In this document: piece after piece, positions 32,188 through 40,510 of the stretch
Layout: each line of letters begins with the position of its first letter
How positions within the stretch are numbered: the first letter of the stretch is position 1
DNA from: Planctomycetaceae bacterium
Lineage (GTDB): Bacteria; Planctomycetota; Phycisphaerae; SM23-33
DNA length: 64,000 bases
Direction of reading: 5' to 3'
Assembly (NCBI GenBank): GCA_039680605.1
Contig: JBDKTA010000004.1
Span: forward strand, 124,001-188,000
The notes under the pieces: generated by a model
The model's database searches: none
Told to the model about the DNA's origin: nothing
Seen by the model: only the letters and a program-made list of their open reading frames with translations
Translations under genes and position numbers: made by a program

Positions 32188-34239
32188 ATGATCTCGACAG
32201 ACTGCTGCACCATCACCTTCCCCGGCATCAAAGAAACGCTTTGGGAGTATCGCCTTGCCGGTTCGTCCCGCGCATATGGCTTTGCTCCCCCGGCGATCGA
32301 GATCGACAATCGCCGCGTGACCCTGGCGTGGGATAAGCAGGAGATGCCCCCGCGCGCGGCCGCGGCGACGGTTCTTGCCAACGGGGCAGTCGAGCACCGT
32401 TTCGCCGCGCCCGTGGCGGGCAATCCGAACCTGCGGCTGGAGCTGGTTCTTCGCATCAAGGACGGTTGTCCCGTCGTGCGGTTCTGCTACAAGGTGCATA
32501 GCACGGCCGAACACAGCCTGACCAAGTCGAGCGGGCGCGACGAATTGACATACCTGGCGTTTTCGCTGACCGATCTGCCGGCGGCCACGGAGGTGCGGCT
32601 GAGCGAGTTCACGCACCGCCTCTACAGTTACATGCCCGGCGAGTATGACCTCGAACCGCGGCACTTCGAGAGCAGCCAGGCCGTCGTCGGCCCGATCATT
32701 GCCGCCAGCGGTGCCAGCGAGAGCCTGCTGGTGGCGTATGAACACGGATCGGTTTCGTCGGATCCGTATCTGATGTTCCATCTCGATTCCACGCGCGGCG
32801 TGACACTGCGGGCGGTGAAAGGCAATTACTTCAGCGGGCAACCTCTCGCTCCCGGCCAACCGTTCGAGACGATCTGGTTCGATGTGGCCGCTGTCGCCGG
32901 CGACGAGGCCGACCTGGCGGCGGCGTTTCGCAGCTTCCTGCTCAAGGTGCAGTGCCCCAACCTCGAAACCCGCAAGCCGTACATCTTCTATAACACGTGG
33001 ATCAACCAGTGCCTGGGCAAGGCCGCCGCGGGCGAGCAGGGCAGCCTGCTCGACGGTCTTAAACAGGAACGCATCCTGGCCGAGATCGATCGCGCCGCCA
33101 AGATGGGCGTCGAGGTCTTCGTGCTCGACGCCGGATGGTTCACGCGCTGCGGCGATTGGCCGGTCAACACGAAGCTTCTTGACGGCGACCTGTCTGCCGT
33201 GCGCGAGCGGCTGGCGCGGCACGGCATGAAGCTGGGCCTGTGGCTGAGCACACAGGCGGGCATCAACAGCCCGATCTACCAGGCGTATCGCGATTGTGCG
33301 ATGTCGTGGCGCGGCACCGAGATCGGCATCTGGAAGGTCTGGGAGACCGAGCCCGGCCAGCACCTGTGCCTGGCCAGCCGGTACGTGGAGGCCTTCGCGG
33401 ACCAGATCGTCCGCCTGGCGCGCGAGCTGGGGGCGACGTATTTCAAGTGGGATGCATTCGGGCATTACGGCTGCGACCGCCCCGAGCACCTGCACGGCGA
33501 CGCGTCGACGAGCGTCGAGGAGCGAGGGCAGTGCTACACGTTCCTGTTCGACCGGTTCATGCAGCGTCTGGCCGATGCGGTGACGGCCGCGGTGCCCGAG
33601 GCGATCTGCGATTTCGACGTGACCGAGCCGTACCGCAATTTCGGTCTGGGGTTTCTCGCCAGCGGCAAGTACTTTTTGATGAACGACCCGACGACGATGA
33701 CGAGCGGATACATTGCCGCCCCGATCGTGCGCTCGTGGGGCGCGCGGACGACGCTGGCATACGACAAGTGGATTCCCTCGGTGCTGACGCTGACGCATTA
33801 CATGCCCGACGAACCGCTCGACAGCCAGATGGTCAACATTGCCTCGCTGATCCTGGGGCACAACGGGATCTGGGGCGACATCATGGTCATTACCGAGGAA
33901 GGCGCCGCGCGCTTCGGGCGATGGCTGGGCCTGTACAAGCAGGTCCGCGACGACATCACCGCCAGCACGCTGGCGGCTACCGGCAGCCCCGGCGGCAATC
34001 CCGAGATCTACGAGAAGATCTCCCAAGCCGGGCGCGGCGTCGTGTGCATTTTTGCGACGATCAGCCCCAATGCCGACGTGCGCGGCGGATACACGTACAT
34101 GACCCGGCGCCCGGTCAGCCGGCAGTTCGTCGCCAGCGATGGCGTGGAAGTGACGTTCGACGGCGCCTCAAGAGCGATCATCCGCTGCACCTTCGGCGCG
34201 CCGTCAGCCAAGATTATTTTCTTCGGCGCCTCAGAGTGA
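32188..34239 (+). CDS. Glycoside hydrolase, alpha-galactosidase-like (GH36/GH-D clan)
   Basis: A 683-aa protein without a signal peptide, so probably cytoplasmic. An N-terminal beta-sandwich (about 1-260) precedes a TIM barrel. Barrel landmarks are NTWINQCLGKA near 272, EVFVLDAGWFTRCGDWPV near 310, and YFKWDAFGHYG with the likely nucleophile D422. The segment CDFDVTEPYRN (around 473-483) may carry the acid/base. A C-terminal beta domain ends the protein. The expected reaction is retaining hydrolysis of alpha-linked galactose-like sugars. Start ATG 32188 has GGAG/AGGA upstream. The long structured leader suggests RNA-level control. Confidence 0.82.
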   Translation: MISTDCCTITFPGIKETLWEYRLAGSSRAYGFAPPAIEIDNRRVTLAWDKQEMPPRAAAATVLANGAVEHRFAAPVAGNPNLRLELVLRIKDGCPVVRFCYKVHSTAEHSLTKSSGRDELTYLAFSLTDLPAATEVRLSEFTHRLYSYMPGEYDLEPRHFESSQAVVGPIIAASGASESLLVAYEHGSVSSDPYLMFHLDSTRGVTLRAVKGNYFSGQPLAPGQPFETIWFDVAAVAGDEADLAAAFRSFLLKVQCPNLETRKPYIFYNTWINQCLGKAAAGEQGSLLDGLKQERILAEIDRAAKMGVEVFVLDAGWFTRCGDWPVNTKLLDGDLSAVRERLARHGMKLGLWLSTQAGINSPIYQAYRDCAMSWRGTEIGIWKVWETEPGQHLCLASRYVEAFADQIVRLARELGATYFKWDAFGHYGCDRPEHLHGDASTSVEERGQCYTFLFDRFMQRLADAVTAAVPEAICDFDVTEPYRNFGLGFLASGKYFLMNDPTTMTSGYIAAPIVRSWGARTTLAYDKWIPSVLTLTHYMPDEPLDSQMVNIASLILGHNGIWGDIMVITEEGAARFGRWLGLYKQVRDDITASTLAATGSPGGNPEIYEKISQAGRGVVCIFATISPNADVRGGYTYMTRRPVSRQFVASDGVEVTFDGASRAIIRCTFGAPSAKIIFFGASE

Positions 34240-34250
34240 GGCCGCAATGC

Positions 34251-34422
34251 CTCCGTTGCGGGGAAAAGTCGCGGCGGAGGCACCAAGTATTTATCAAAGC
34301 CGTTGTGTGGCTTTGATGAATACTTGCGATGGTGAGGTACACGAGCCCAAATGAAGAAGTAATTCAAACAGCGAATTACTTCTTCATTTAGTGCCTCCGC
34401 CGCGACTTTTTCCTCTAACGGA
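34251..34422. repeat. 172-bp nested palindrome (three stacked hairpins)
   Basis: Outer arms CTCCGTTGCGGGG...GGAGGCAC (34251-34283) and the inverse (34391-34422) match at about 28 of 33 positions. Inside lie two independent hairpins: AAGTATTTATCAAAGC with its inverse around CGTTGTGT (about 34285-34325), and AAATGAAGAAGTAATTC with a perfect 17-bp inverse (34349-34389). The inner loop motif CCGTTGTNTGGCTT is shared with the repeat at 40511-40601. The palindrome occupies the whole gap between the GH36-like gene and the convergent TlyA-like gene. Confidence 0.9.
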
Positions 34423-34990
34423 GTGGATGCGCCGGCTCGATCAGAACCAGGAACTCACTGTTGCCGCCCTTGCCCTCCAGCGGCGACTGCACGCGGGACG
34501 TGACGGGATAGCCCTGGCGTTCAAGCCCACGGCAGACTTCGTCGGCCACCGCCGCCGACTCTTCCAGCGATAGCGCCGCCACAGGTTTGCGACCGGCCAG
34601 TTTGGCCTGTTCGTAGTGCGGTTTGAGCAGCGCGACGATGCGTCCGGAAGGGGTGAGCCACTTCGCCGCCGCCGGCACCGACATCGCCAGCGGCGTCCAG
34701 GCCATATCGATGACGACCAGATCGACTGCCGCGGCAACCGGGCAGTGCAGGGCGTTGGTGCGCTCCATCACGACCACGCGGGGGTCCTTGCGGAGCGTCC
34801 ACGCCAGGTCGCCATAGCCGGTGTCGATGGCGTACACCTGCGCCGCCCCGCGCTGGAGCAGGCAGTCAGTGAAACCACCGACGTTGGCGCCGAAATCCGC
34901 ACACGTCAGCGCCCGCACGTCGATGGCAAACGCATCGAGCGCGGCCGCCAGTTTTTCGCCCCCTCGGCTGACATAGGGATTCTTGGCCAT
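34415..34990 (-). CDS. TlyA/FtsJ-type rRNA methyltransferase lacking the S4 domain
   Basis: A 191-aa methyltransferase beginning MAKNPYVSRGGEKLAAALD, exactly where the catalytic domain of TlyA starts. The usual N-terminal S4 RNA-binding domain is missing, and no open frame upstream could encode it. Motif I is ADFGANVGGFTDCLLQRGA and the motif IV region is VDLVVIDMAW; SRVQSPLEGKGGN is near the C-terminus. Family members 2'-O-methylate rRNA. The -10 TAGAAT ends only eight bases before the ATG, so the mRNA may be leaderless. The 3' end reads into the nested palindrome at 34251-34422. Confidence 0.85.
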   Translation of the reverse strand: MAKNPYVSRGGEKLAAALDAFAIDVRALTCADFGANVGGFTDCLLQRGAAQVYAIDTGYGDLAWTLRKDPRVVVMERTNALHCPVAAAVDLVVIDMAWTPLAMSVPAAAKWLTPSGRIVALLKPHYEQAKLAGRKPVAALSLEESAAVADEVCRGLERQGYPVTSRVQSPLEGKGGNSEFLVLIEPAHPLR

Positions 34991-34998
34991 GGAGGACT

Positions 34999-35004
34999 AT
35001 TCTA
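34999..35004 (-). promoter_or_regulatory. -10 element of the TlyA-like gene
   Basis: TAGAAT on the minus strand. A transcript starting seven bases further would begin within about two bases of the ATG, and no ribosome site fits in between. Confidence 0.45.
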
Positions 35005-35040
35005 ACGCGGATATTTCACCGCGGGGACCACAGCGGCGGC
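35003..35040. repeat. CGGATATTTCACCGCGG repeat edge upstream of the TlyA-like gene
   Basis: TAACGCGGATATTTCACCGC followed by GGGGACCACAGCGGCGGC; the first part matches the edge of the 17184-17388 element. It overlaps the promoter region of the TlyA-like gene. Confidence 0.6.
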
Positions 35041-35074
35041 TCGGGCGATCTTGGGCCACAGAGCTCGCGAGGCA

Positions 35075-37156
35075 TCAGATATTCAGGTTGGACAGATAGT
35101 CCTGCAGCTTCTTGCGCTGCTGCTCGATCTGCTGGCGCAGTTCCTCGATCTGCTTACTCATGGTTTCGAGCTGGTCTTCCTGTTCGGCGAGCTTCTTGAT
35201 GTACCGCTGGCCGAGCTGCGAGTCCTTGCCGACCGAGGCGATATTCTGGCGAAGGCGCTCCTGCCCGGCTTCGATCTGCCGCTTCTGGTTTTCGAGATTG
35301 TTGAGATTGCGCTCCAGATCGGCCAGGCGGTTCTTCATCGCCAGTGCTTCGCTGAGGGCGGCCTTGACGTTGTCCGGCACCTCGCCGCTGCGGACGTAGT
35401 ACGCCAGCATGTCCAGCGAGATGTCGATCAGGGCGATCCCCTGCGACTGCGTCTGCTCCTGCTTGACGACGAAATCGCGCGTCGCTTCCTTATCGACTTC
35501 CACGCGGAAGCGGTACACCGACGGCGTCTTCTCCTCAAACTTGGCCGGCTCGATCAGCTTCATCGCGGCGTTGAAGGGGTGCTCGATAATCAGCGTTCGC
35601 TTCACGTCGGCCGTGCTCTTGATGCGGTACGTGTGGCTGTACGTGTGCAGGCGCGTGATCTGCAGCGTGCCGCGCACGATCTTGACGCTCGTGATCTGGC
35701 TTGCGCTGGTCTGTGACGGGTCGACGGTCACGTTGAGGTCGACGGCGTAGCTGATCAGGCGTTTGTCCTTGGGGGCGATGTTGTCGATCCGCGCGTCGCC
35801 GGCGTACATGCCTTCATCAAGCACCGTAATGGGCCCGCCGAGCATCTTGAGGCCGGTGTCGTTGGTCAGGTACACGCCGTTGAGCGGATAGCGCTGCATG
35901 ACGGCCTGGTTGTAGATGCTGACCTTCTCGGCCTCGATGGGCGTGTTGAGGATCGGCAGCATGGCCGAGCGGCGGCGCTGGAGCGTGACGGGCTTTTCCA
36001 GCGTGAAGTTGAACAGCTCGCCGATCTTGCCCGCCGCGGCCATCGCGTTGGCGGCCGACTGTCCCAGCGACATTTCGCCGCTGGCCCCGCCGCCGCCGTA
36101 GACGCCGGCGGCCTGCTGGGCCTGGAGGCCCATGGCCTGATCTTCGGCGATATTTTCGCGGGCCATGCGAGCGCGGGCGGCGTAGGCTCGCGGCGCCGCG
36201 GGCGCTGCGGCGACTTTGGCCTCGGGGGCGATCCCGCCTTCATACGTCTGGGGGCGCAGGTGCGCGTACATCTCGGGCACCACGGTGGGGCGCTGCAGGT
36301 ACAGCGGGGTGTAGAGGTCCATGATGAACGAGATCGGCCGACCGCTGACCAGCGAGAGCTTCACGTCCGTCCAGTCCTGGTCGGAGGTGTTCTCGACGAT
36401 GGCCCAGCCCTGCAGCAGCGGTTTCTTGGGCGTCAGGTCGAGGCGGTACGACACTTTCCACACCGGCGTCTCGGAGACGTAGCCGATGCGGACCTTGCTG
36501 GCGCCCTTGCCGGAGAAGCGGATGTCGACGGGCTTGCGCTCGGTGTCGTGCGAGGTGATCAGCAGTTCCAGGGCCTTGTTCAGGTCACCCTGCAGGCGAG
36601 CGTCGGTGAGCTCGAGGCTCTGGATTGTGTCCATGGGCACGGCCTTGAGCTTGCCGCCGGCCAGCACGTTGAGGATAACCTCGGTGATGATCGTGGGCTG
36701 GCCGCCGACGATGATCTCCTTCTTGCGCGTCTCGACGGTGATGATCTTGCCGACGATTTTCTCCGGGGCCATCAACACCACCTCGGCGCCGCGGAGCTGC
36801 TTGAGCAGGTCGCCCATCGTGGGGTCGCCCGAGAGGTCGACGGCAAAGCTCTTGAGCGCCCGCACGAGCGGGTCGCGGCTGGCGTAGTTCACGCCGGTGA
36901 CGAACCCGTTGTCGGCCATCACCAGCATGCTCTTGAGCACGTCGTTGATCTGCTCGGTCTTGAAGTTCAGGCGGATGTCGGCGTCGCCCTGCACGGTGCC
37001 GTTGTGCTCGAAGTATCCCACGCCGCTGGAAAACAGCACCACGCGCGTAACGGGCACTTCAGCCTTGCCCGCGGCCGGGGCGGTCCTGGTTTCCTGCGCC
37101 AGGGCAGGGGCGGCGAGCAACAGGGCGATCAATGATAGAGCGACAAGATGTTTCAT
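35075..37156 (-). CDS. Exported DUF4139-like protein with C-terminal coiled coil
   Basis: A 693-aa secreted protein. The signal peptide is MKHLVALSLIALLLAAPALA. DUF4139-type beta domains follow (VTRVVLFSSGVGYFEHNGTV near 34; VRIGYVSETPVWKVSYRLDL near 225, typical of the family). A low-complexity Ala/Arg linker (about 320-390) separates it from a second beta-rich half, and a Gln/Glu/Arg-rich coiled coil (about 595-690) ends it. The function of DUF4139 proteins is unknown; an envelope role is inferred. AAAGGAAG precedes ATG 37156. A TAGAAT at 37236-37231 with TTGGCG 18 bases upstream is a plausible promoter. Confidence 0.82.
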   Translation of the reverse strand: MKHLVALSLIALLLAAPALAQETRTAPAAGKAEVPVTRVVLFSSGVGYFEHNGTVQGDADIRLNFKTEQINDVLKSMLVMADNGFVTGVNYASRDPLVRALKSFAVDLSGDPTMGDLLKQLRGAEVVLMAPEKIVGKIITVETRKKEIIVGGQPTIITEVILNVLAGGKLKAVPMDTIQSLELTDARLQGDLNKALELLITSHDTERKPVDIRFSGKGASKVRIGYVSETPVWKVSYRLDLTPKKPLLQGWAIVENTSDQDWTDVKLSLVSGRPISFIMDLYTPLYLQRPTVVPEMYAHLRPQTYEGGIAPEAKVAAAPAAPRAYAARARMARENIAEDQAMGLQAQQAAGVYGGGGASGEMSLGQSAANAMAAAGKIGELFNFTLEKPVTLQRRRSAMLPILNTPIEAEKVSIYNQAVMQRYPLNGVYLTNDTGLKMLGGPITVLDEGMYAGDARIDNIAPKDKRLISYAVDLNVTVDPSQTSASQITSVKIVRGTLQITRLHTYSHTYRIKSTADVKRTLIIEHPFNAAMKLIEPAKFEEKTPSVYRFRVEVDKEATRDFVVKQEQTQSQGIALIDISLDMLAYYVRSGEVPDNVKAALSEALAMKNRLADLERNLNNLENQKRQIEAGQERLRQNIASVGKDSQLGQRYIKKLAEQEDQLETMSKQIEELRQQIEQQRKKLQDYLSNLNI

Positions 37157-37230
37157 AAGGCTTCCTTTCATCGAGACCATTCGTGGATACGGCTCAGACG
37201 CGTGCGCGGGGAAAAAGTTCCCGCTGAATG

Positions 37231-37260
37231 ATTCTAGCCGCGCCACCGCCGCTACGCCAA
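37231..37260 (-). promoter_or_regulatory. Candidate promoter of the DUF4139-like gene
   Basis: On the minus strand TTGGCG (37260-37255) is followed after 18 bases by TAGAAT (37236-37231), about 75 bases before the ATG. A small GCGGGAA/TTCCCCGC hairpin lies in the leader (37206-37222). Confidence 0.4.
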
Positions 37261-37279
37261 CAGTGCAACCAATCGGGTG

Positions 37280-37361
37280 CCACGCACAACTCCGTTGTGC
37301 GTGTCCCCGAGCTTTCAGCCGCGGGTCGCCATGATGTCCCAGCGAGCCCATGGCGACCCGC
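37280..37361. repeat. Two palindromes: CACGCACAAC hairpin and GCGGGTCGCCATG hairpin
   Basis: The first is CACGCACAAC-TCC-GTTGTGCGTG (37280-37302), perfect over 10 pairs. The second pairs GCGGGTCGCCATG (37321-37333) with CATGGCGACCCGC (37349-37361), perfect over 13 pairs, and matches the inner hairpin of the elements at 26328 and 63776. Confidence 0.85.
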
Positions 37362-37367
37362 CAAGTG

Positions 37368-37543
37368 GCGGAAATCCGAAATTCGAAAAACAAAATCCGA
37401 AACAAACAACAAAAAGACAAACAACAATAAGAAAAAAACAAAGGTTGTCGCTGCTGAATGAGGCCGCGTGTGCTTGTTCCTTTTCTTTTTGTTCCTATTG
37501 TTGTTTGTTTCGGATTTCGAGTTTCGGATTTCGAATTATCCCG
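37368..37543. repeat. AATCCGAAACAAACAACAA element with inverted arms (rest of the 37157-37535 gap)
   Basis: Left arm GGAAATCCGAAATTCGAAAA onward to CCGAAACAAACAAC (37370-37410). The right arm, GTTGTTTGTTTCGGATTTCG onward (37499-37536), is its inverse. The element sits at the 3' end of the MttB gene, whose last codons lie at its inner edge. Together with the two palindromes before it, this accounts for nearly the whole gap. Confidence 0.85.
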
Positions 37544-38960
37544 CCAGGTGCCGCTTCGCATCGGCCCGGATCCGCTCCACGTCGCGCTGCACGCTGTCGG
37601 CCACAGGCGTGGGTTTGTATGCCGCCAGCAGGGCCTCGAGTTTGTCGCGCGTGCGTTTGCGGGCATCGGGTCGGCCGTTGCTGACCCAGGCCGGCCAGTA
37701 GTCGCGGTCCAGCAGCGTGGGCATCCAGAGGGTCTTGCGGAAGTTTTGCGCGGTGTGCGGCTGGTCGATGAACGTCCCGCCGGGGCCGACCTCGTCGATC
37801 AGGTCCAGCGCCAGCGACTCGTCGCTGATCTCGAACCCGCGGGCGATGCGTTCGACGTACTCGATCACCTCGTTCTGCCAGACCAGCATGTCCAGGTCCG
37901 TCGCCTGGTCCACGCCGGCGATGCCCATGTGCCCGAAGATGTCCGCCCCCGCCAGCACGCCCATCAGCAGCGTCGCCGCCGGCTCGAGGCCCGCCTGGGC
38001 GTCGACGGTCTTGCTGTCGGTGAGGCCGACGTTGATGTAGTTGGGCAGACCGTAGAACTTGCCCATCTCGGTACACGCCACGGCCATCAGGCCCTGCTCG
38101 GGGCCGGAGAAGATAAGCTGCGTCGTGCGCATGTCGAAGGCATGGGGAATACCGCCGAAGCAAACCGGCGTGCCCGCGCGGATGAGCTGCACCACGCACA
38201 CGCCCGCCAGAATCTCGGCGGTCTCCTGCGCGACGGTGGCCGCCAGCGTGGCCGGGGCGCTGAGGCCCGTCTGGGCCATCGGCCCGATCGGCACCGGCAG
38301 GGGGATCTTGGCCGTCTCGAACAGCAGGTCGATCCCGTTGGTGTTGAACCGCAGCGGACTGATCGGCTCCAGAAACGGATATGCCGGCGGGAAGGCTTTG
38401 AGATTCTCTGCAGAGCCTGCATGGGCGGCGAAGACTTCCATCACGAACGCGGCGCTGGCGCGATCGTGGAACCAGAACGTGATGGGTTTGGTCGTCGTGG
38501 CAAGCTGTGCAGCCGCAACGTCCACCACGCGGTGTCGCACATCGAGCTCGTGCGGGTCGGCCATCGCCCCGACGACGTTGATCATCGACAGCATCTCGCC
38601 CAGCCTGGCGGCCTGGACGACATCGTCGAGGCAGCAGAAGCGGCGCTGCCCGCCCATATCGACCCAGTACGCCTCGCCGGCGATCGAGTTGTAGTTGCGC
38701 TGCCCGACGCCAAAGGCCGCCTTTTTGCTCCGGTCGCGCCCGTAGATGGTAAACGTCTTGCCCGCCTGCGCGACGCACTGGTCGACCAGCTCCGGCGGAA
38801 TCCGCACACGCCCGCTGGCGTGGTCGACGCTCGCGCCGGCCTTTTCGAACAGGCGGCACATCTCCGCGTGCGGCACCAGCACGCCGGTGCGATGCAAAAT
38901 GCTCTTGGCGGCCGCGTCAATCTTGCGGCACCCGGCAGGGCCGAGAATCTCAAGCTTCAT
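37536..38960 (-). CDS. Trimethylamine-methyltransferase (MttB) family protein, non-pyrrolysine type
   Basis: A 474-aa MttB-superfamily TIM-barrel protein. It opens with LEILGPAGCRKIDAAAKSIL, and KPITFWFHDRAS, PIGPMAQTGLSAPATLA, GLPNYINVGLTDSKTVDAQAG (about 310-330) and ADIFGHMGIAGV follow in family order. There is no in-frame amber codon, so it is not a pyrrolysine enzyme. Such members demethylate other quaternary amines (glycine betaine is the known case) onto a corrinoid protein; no corrinoid partner gene lies in the window. GAGGAG precedes the start. Upstream is a cluster of ATGGGC palindromes, then GH4 on the same strand. Confidence 0.88.
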   Translation of the reverse strand: MKLEILGPAGCRKIDAAAKSILHRTGVLVPHAEMCRLFEKAGASVDHASGRVRIPPELVDQCVAQAGKTFTIYGRDRSKKAAFGVGQRNYNSIAGEAYWVDMGGQRRFCCLDDVVQAARLGEMLSMINVVGAMADPHELDVRHRVVDVAAAQLATTTKPITFWFHDRASAAFVMEVFAAHAGSAENLKAFPPAYPFLEPISPLRFNTNGIDLLFETAKIPLPVPIGPMAQTGLSAPATLAATVAQETAEILAGVCVVQLIRAGTPVCFGGIPHAFDMRTTQLIFSGPEQGLMAVACTEMGKFYGLPNYINVGLTDSKTVDAQAGLEPAATLLMGVLAGADIFGHMGIAGVDQATDLDMLVWQNEVIEYVERIARGFEISDESLALDLIDEVGPGGTFIDQPHTAQNFRKTLWMPTLLDRDYWPAWVSNGRPDARKRTRDKLEALLAAYKPTPVADSVQRDVERIRADAKRHLAG

Positions 38961-38974
38961 AATCTCCTCATCTC

Positions 38975-39132
38975 AGTAGCACGGGCGTCTCGCCCGTGAG
39001 TTCCACGGGCATCCTGCCCGTGGTCTTGGGTGGCATGGGCGTCTCGCCCATGCTCTTGGTTTCTGCACGGGCGGGACGCCCGTGCTACTCATGGGCAAGA
39101 CCTGCCTGCCGGCAGGCAAGTGCCCATGCTAC
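38975..39132. repeat. Array of GTAG-flanked CACGGGC/CATGGGC hairpins between GH4 and mttB
   Basis: The left end reads AGTAGCACGGGCGTCTCGCC followed by CGTG, and the right end GCCCATGCTAC, so GTAG marks both outer edges in inverted orientation. In between are further hairpins: CCACGGGC-GCCCGTGG (39003-39022), CATGGGC-GCCCATG (39033-39052), CACGGGC-GCCCGTG (39066-39083), and CCTGCCTGCCGGCAGGCA (39101-39118). The right edge supplies the TAG stop of the GH4 gene. Confidence 0.9.
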
Positions 39133-40499
39133 GCAAAAAACTGTCCCAGCATGTCTCGCGAGGCTTCGAGCAGCTCGTCGAGCATGTCCTGGGCCTTGTC
39201 GGGGTGGATCGCCATTTCGTCCAGCATCAGAGCCTGCAGAGCGATCCTGCGGTCGCCCGTGACGGCCGCGTCTACCACCAGCTCCTGCCAGGCCAGACGT
39301 TTTTCGAGAATGCCCTTGAGCACCAGCGGGCACTCACCTACGGTGATCCCGCGCACGCCGAGGGTGTCGGTGACGCCCTCGATCTCGATGATCGCCTCGG
39401 CTGGCAGGTTCGCCACGGCGCCGCGGTTGGGAATGTTGACGATGAAGACTTCGCGCCGCCCCTGGGCGATCGCGCTGATCATTCGCGCGATGCCTTCCTC
39501 GCTGACGTGGTCGCGATGGCCGGGCGCGGGCAACTTCATCATGTCCAGGAACTCCTGGAAGCCCTTGAAGAACTCGCGGCGGGTTTCTTCCGTCGGCTCG
39601 CTGCGAACCGGCGCCGGTCGCGACTCGTCGAAGCCGTGGCCCTTCGCGTCGTGCGCAAGGCCATACGGCAAATCCGCCTGGTTCGCCACGCGCGTCGCCC
39701 ACGAATAAAACTCCACCAGATGCCCCGCGCCGGGATAGCCAACCTTGTATCCGTAGACCGCCGAGAGGCGGTGCGCGAGATTGTCGCTGCCCTTGGCGCC
39801 GAGCCTCTCAGCCGCCGCGGCGAGCTTGTCTGTCACGTCCACGCCCTTGTGAGCGGCGCGGAGGATCCAGTAATAGTGATTCGTGCCGATCCACGTGCAG
39901 TGCAGTTCGGCCGCAGGCACGCCGAGCATCTCGGCGGCCTGGGCGATGGTCGCCTGCACGCCGTGGCAGATGCCGATGACCTTCACCCGCGAGTGCTTGT
40001 TCATCGCGCGGCAGAGCACGCCCATCGGGTTGGAATGGCTCAAGAGCACCGCCCGCGGGCAGCGCCGCTCCACCTGGCGGCAGATCTCCAGGTACGGGCT
40101 AATCGACCGCAGGCCCATCATCATGCCCGCGGGCCCGGCCGTGTCGCCCACGACCTGGTGAATCCCGTAGCGCGCGGGGATGTGCATGTCCGCGGCGTGG
40201 TGGTGCGAGGTGTAGACGTCCTGGCTGATGTCGGCGCCGCTGCCGCCGATCGAGGTGATGATAAAATCCGCCCCATCCAGCGCCTCGCCCAGCTCGCTGG
40301 CGGCCGTCACGCGCGTCCCGTGCCCCGCCTCGGCTGTCATGCGCTGCCCCAGGGCCGCCATGCGGGCGGTCTTCTCGGCGTCGAGGTCATAGAGCGACAG
40401 CTCCGATCCAGCCAGATCGTCGCGGACGACCAGGTCGCCGATGGCGCGCGGAAAGTACAGGCTCCCCGCGCCCAGGCACGCGATTTTCACGCTGCTCAT
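39129..40499 (-). CDS. Glycoside hydrolase family 4 protein (NAD- and metal-dependent)
   Basis: A 456-aa GH4 enzyme. Family landmarks are the N-terminal Rossmann loop IACLGAGSLYFP, ITSIGGSGADISQDVY near 82, the LLSHSNPMG block near 155, ICHGVQAT near 175 (Cys metal ligand), WIGTNHYYWI near 203 (His metal ligand) and HLVEFYSWA near 261. GH4 enzymes cleave alpha- or beta-glycosides by an oxidation-elimination route using NAD and Mn. The exact sugar is not clear. GH36- and NahK-like proteins nearby fit a sugar-degrading lifestyle. The stop codon belongs to a repeat. Confidence 0.9.
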   Translation of the reverse strand: MSSVKIACLGAGSLYFPRAIGDLVVRDDLAGSELSLYDLDAEKTARMAALGQRMTAEAGHGTRVTAASELGEALDGADFIITSIGGSGADISQDVYTSHHHAADMHIPARYGIHQVVGDTAGPAGMMMGLRSISPYLEICRQVERRCPRAVLLSHSNPMGVLCRAMNKHSRVKVIGICHGVQATIAQAAEMLGVPAAELHCTWIGTNHYYWILRAAHKGVDVTDKLAAAAERLGAKGSDNLAHRLSAVYGYKVGYPGAGHLVEFYSWATRVANQADLPYGLAHDAKGHGFDESRPAPVRSEPTEETRREFFKGFQEFLDMMKLPAPGHRDHVSEEGIARMISAIAQGRREVFIVNIPNRGAVANLPAEAIIEIEGVTDTLGVRGITVGECPLVLKGILEKRLAWQELVVDAAVTGDRRIALQALMLDEMAIHPDKAQDMLDELLEASRDMLGQFFA

Positions 40500-40510
40500 T
40501 GCTTCTCCTC

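Noticed and set aside
31971-32336. Open frame of about 120 codons upstream of and overlapping the GH36-like start
   Set aside because: It runs through two strong hairpins and out of frame into the GH36-like gene, has no ribosome site, and its translation has no coherent character. The region reads better as a leader RNA.
37536-38960. Pyrrolysine-type MttB with readthrough amber
   Set aside because: The frame contains no internal TAG, and the protein is full length, so it belongs to the non-pyrrolysine branch.
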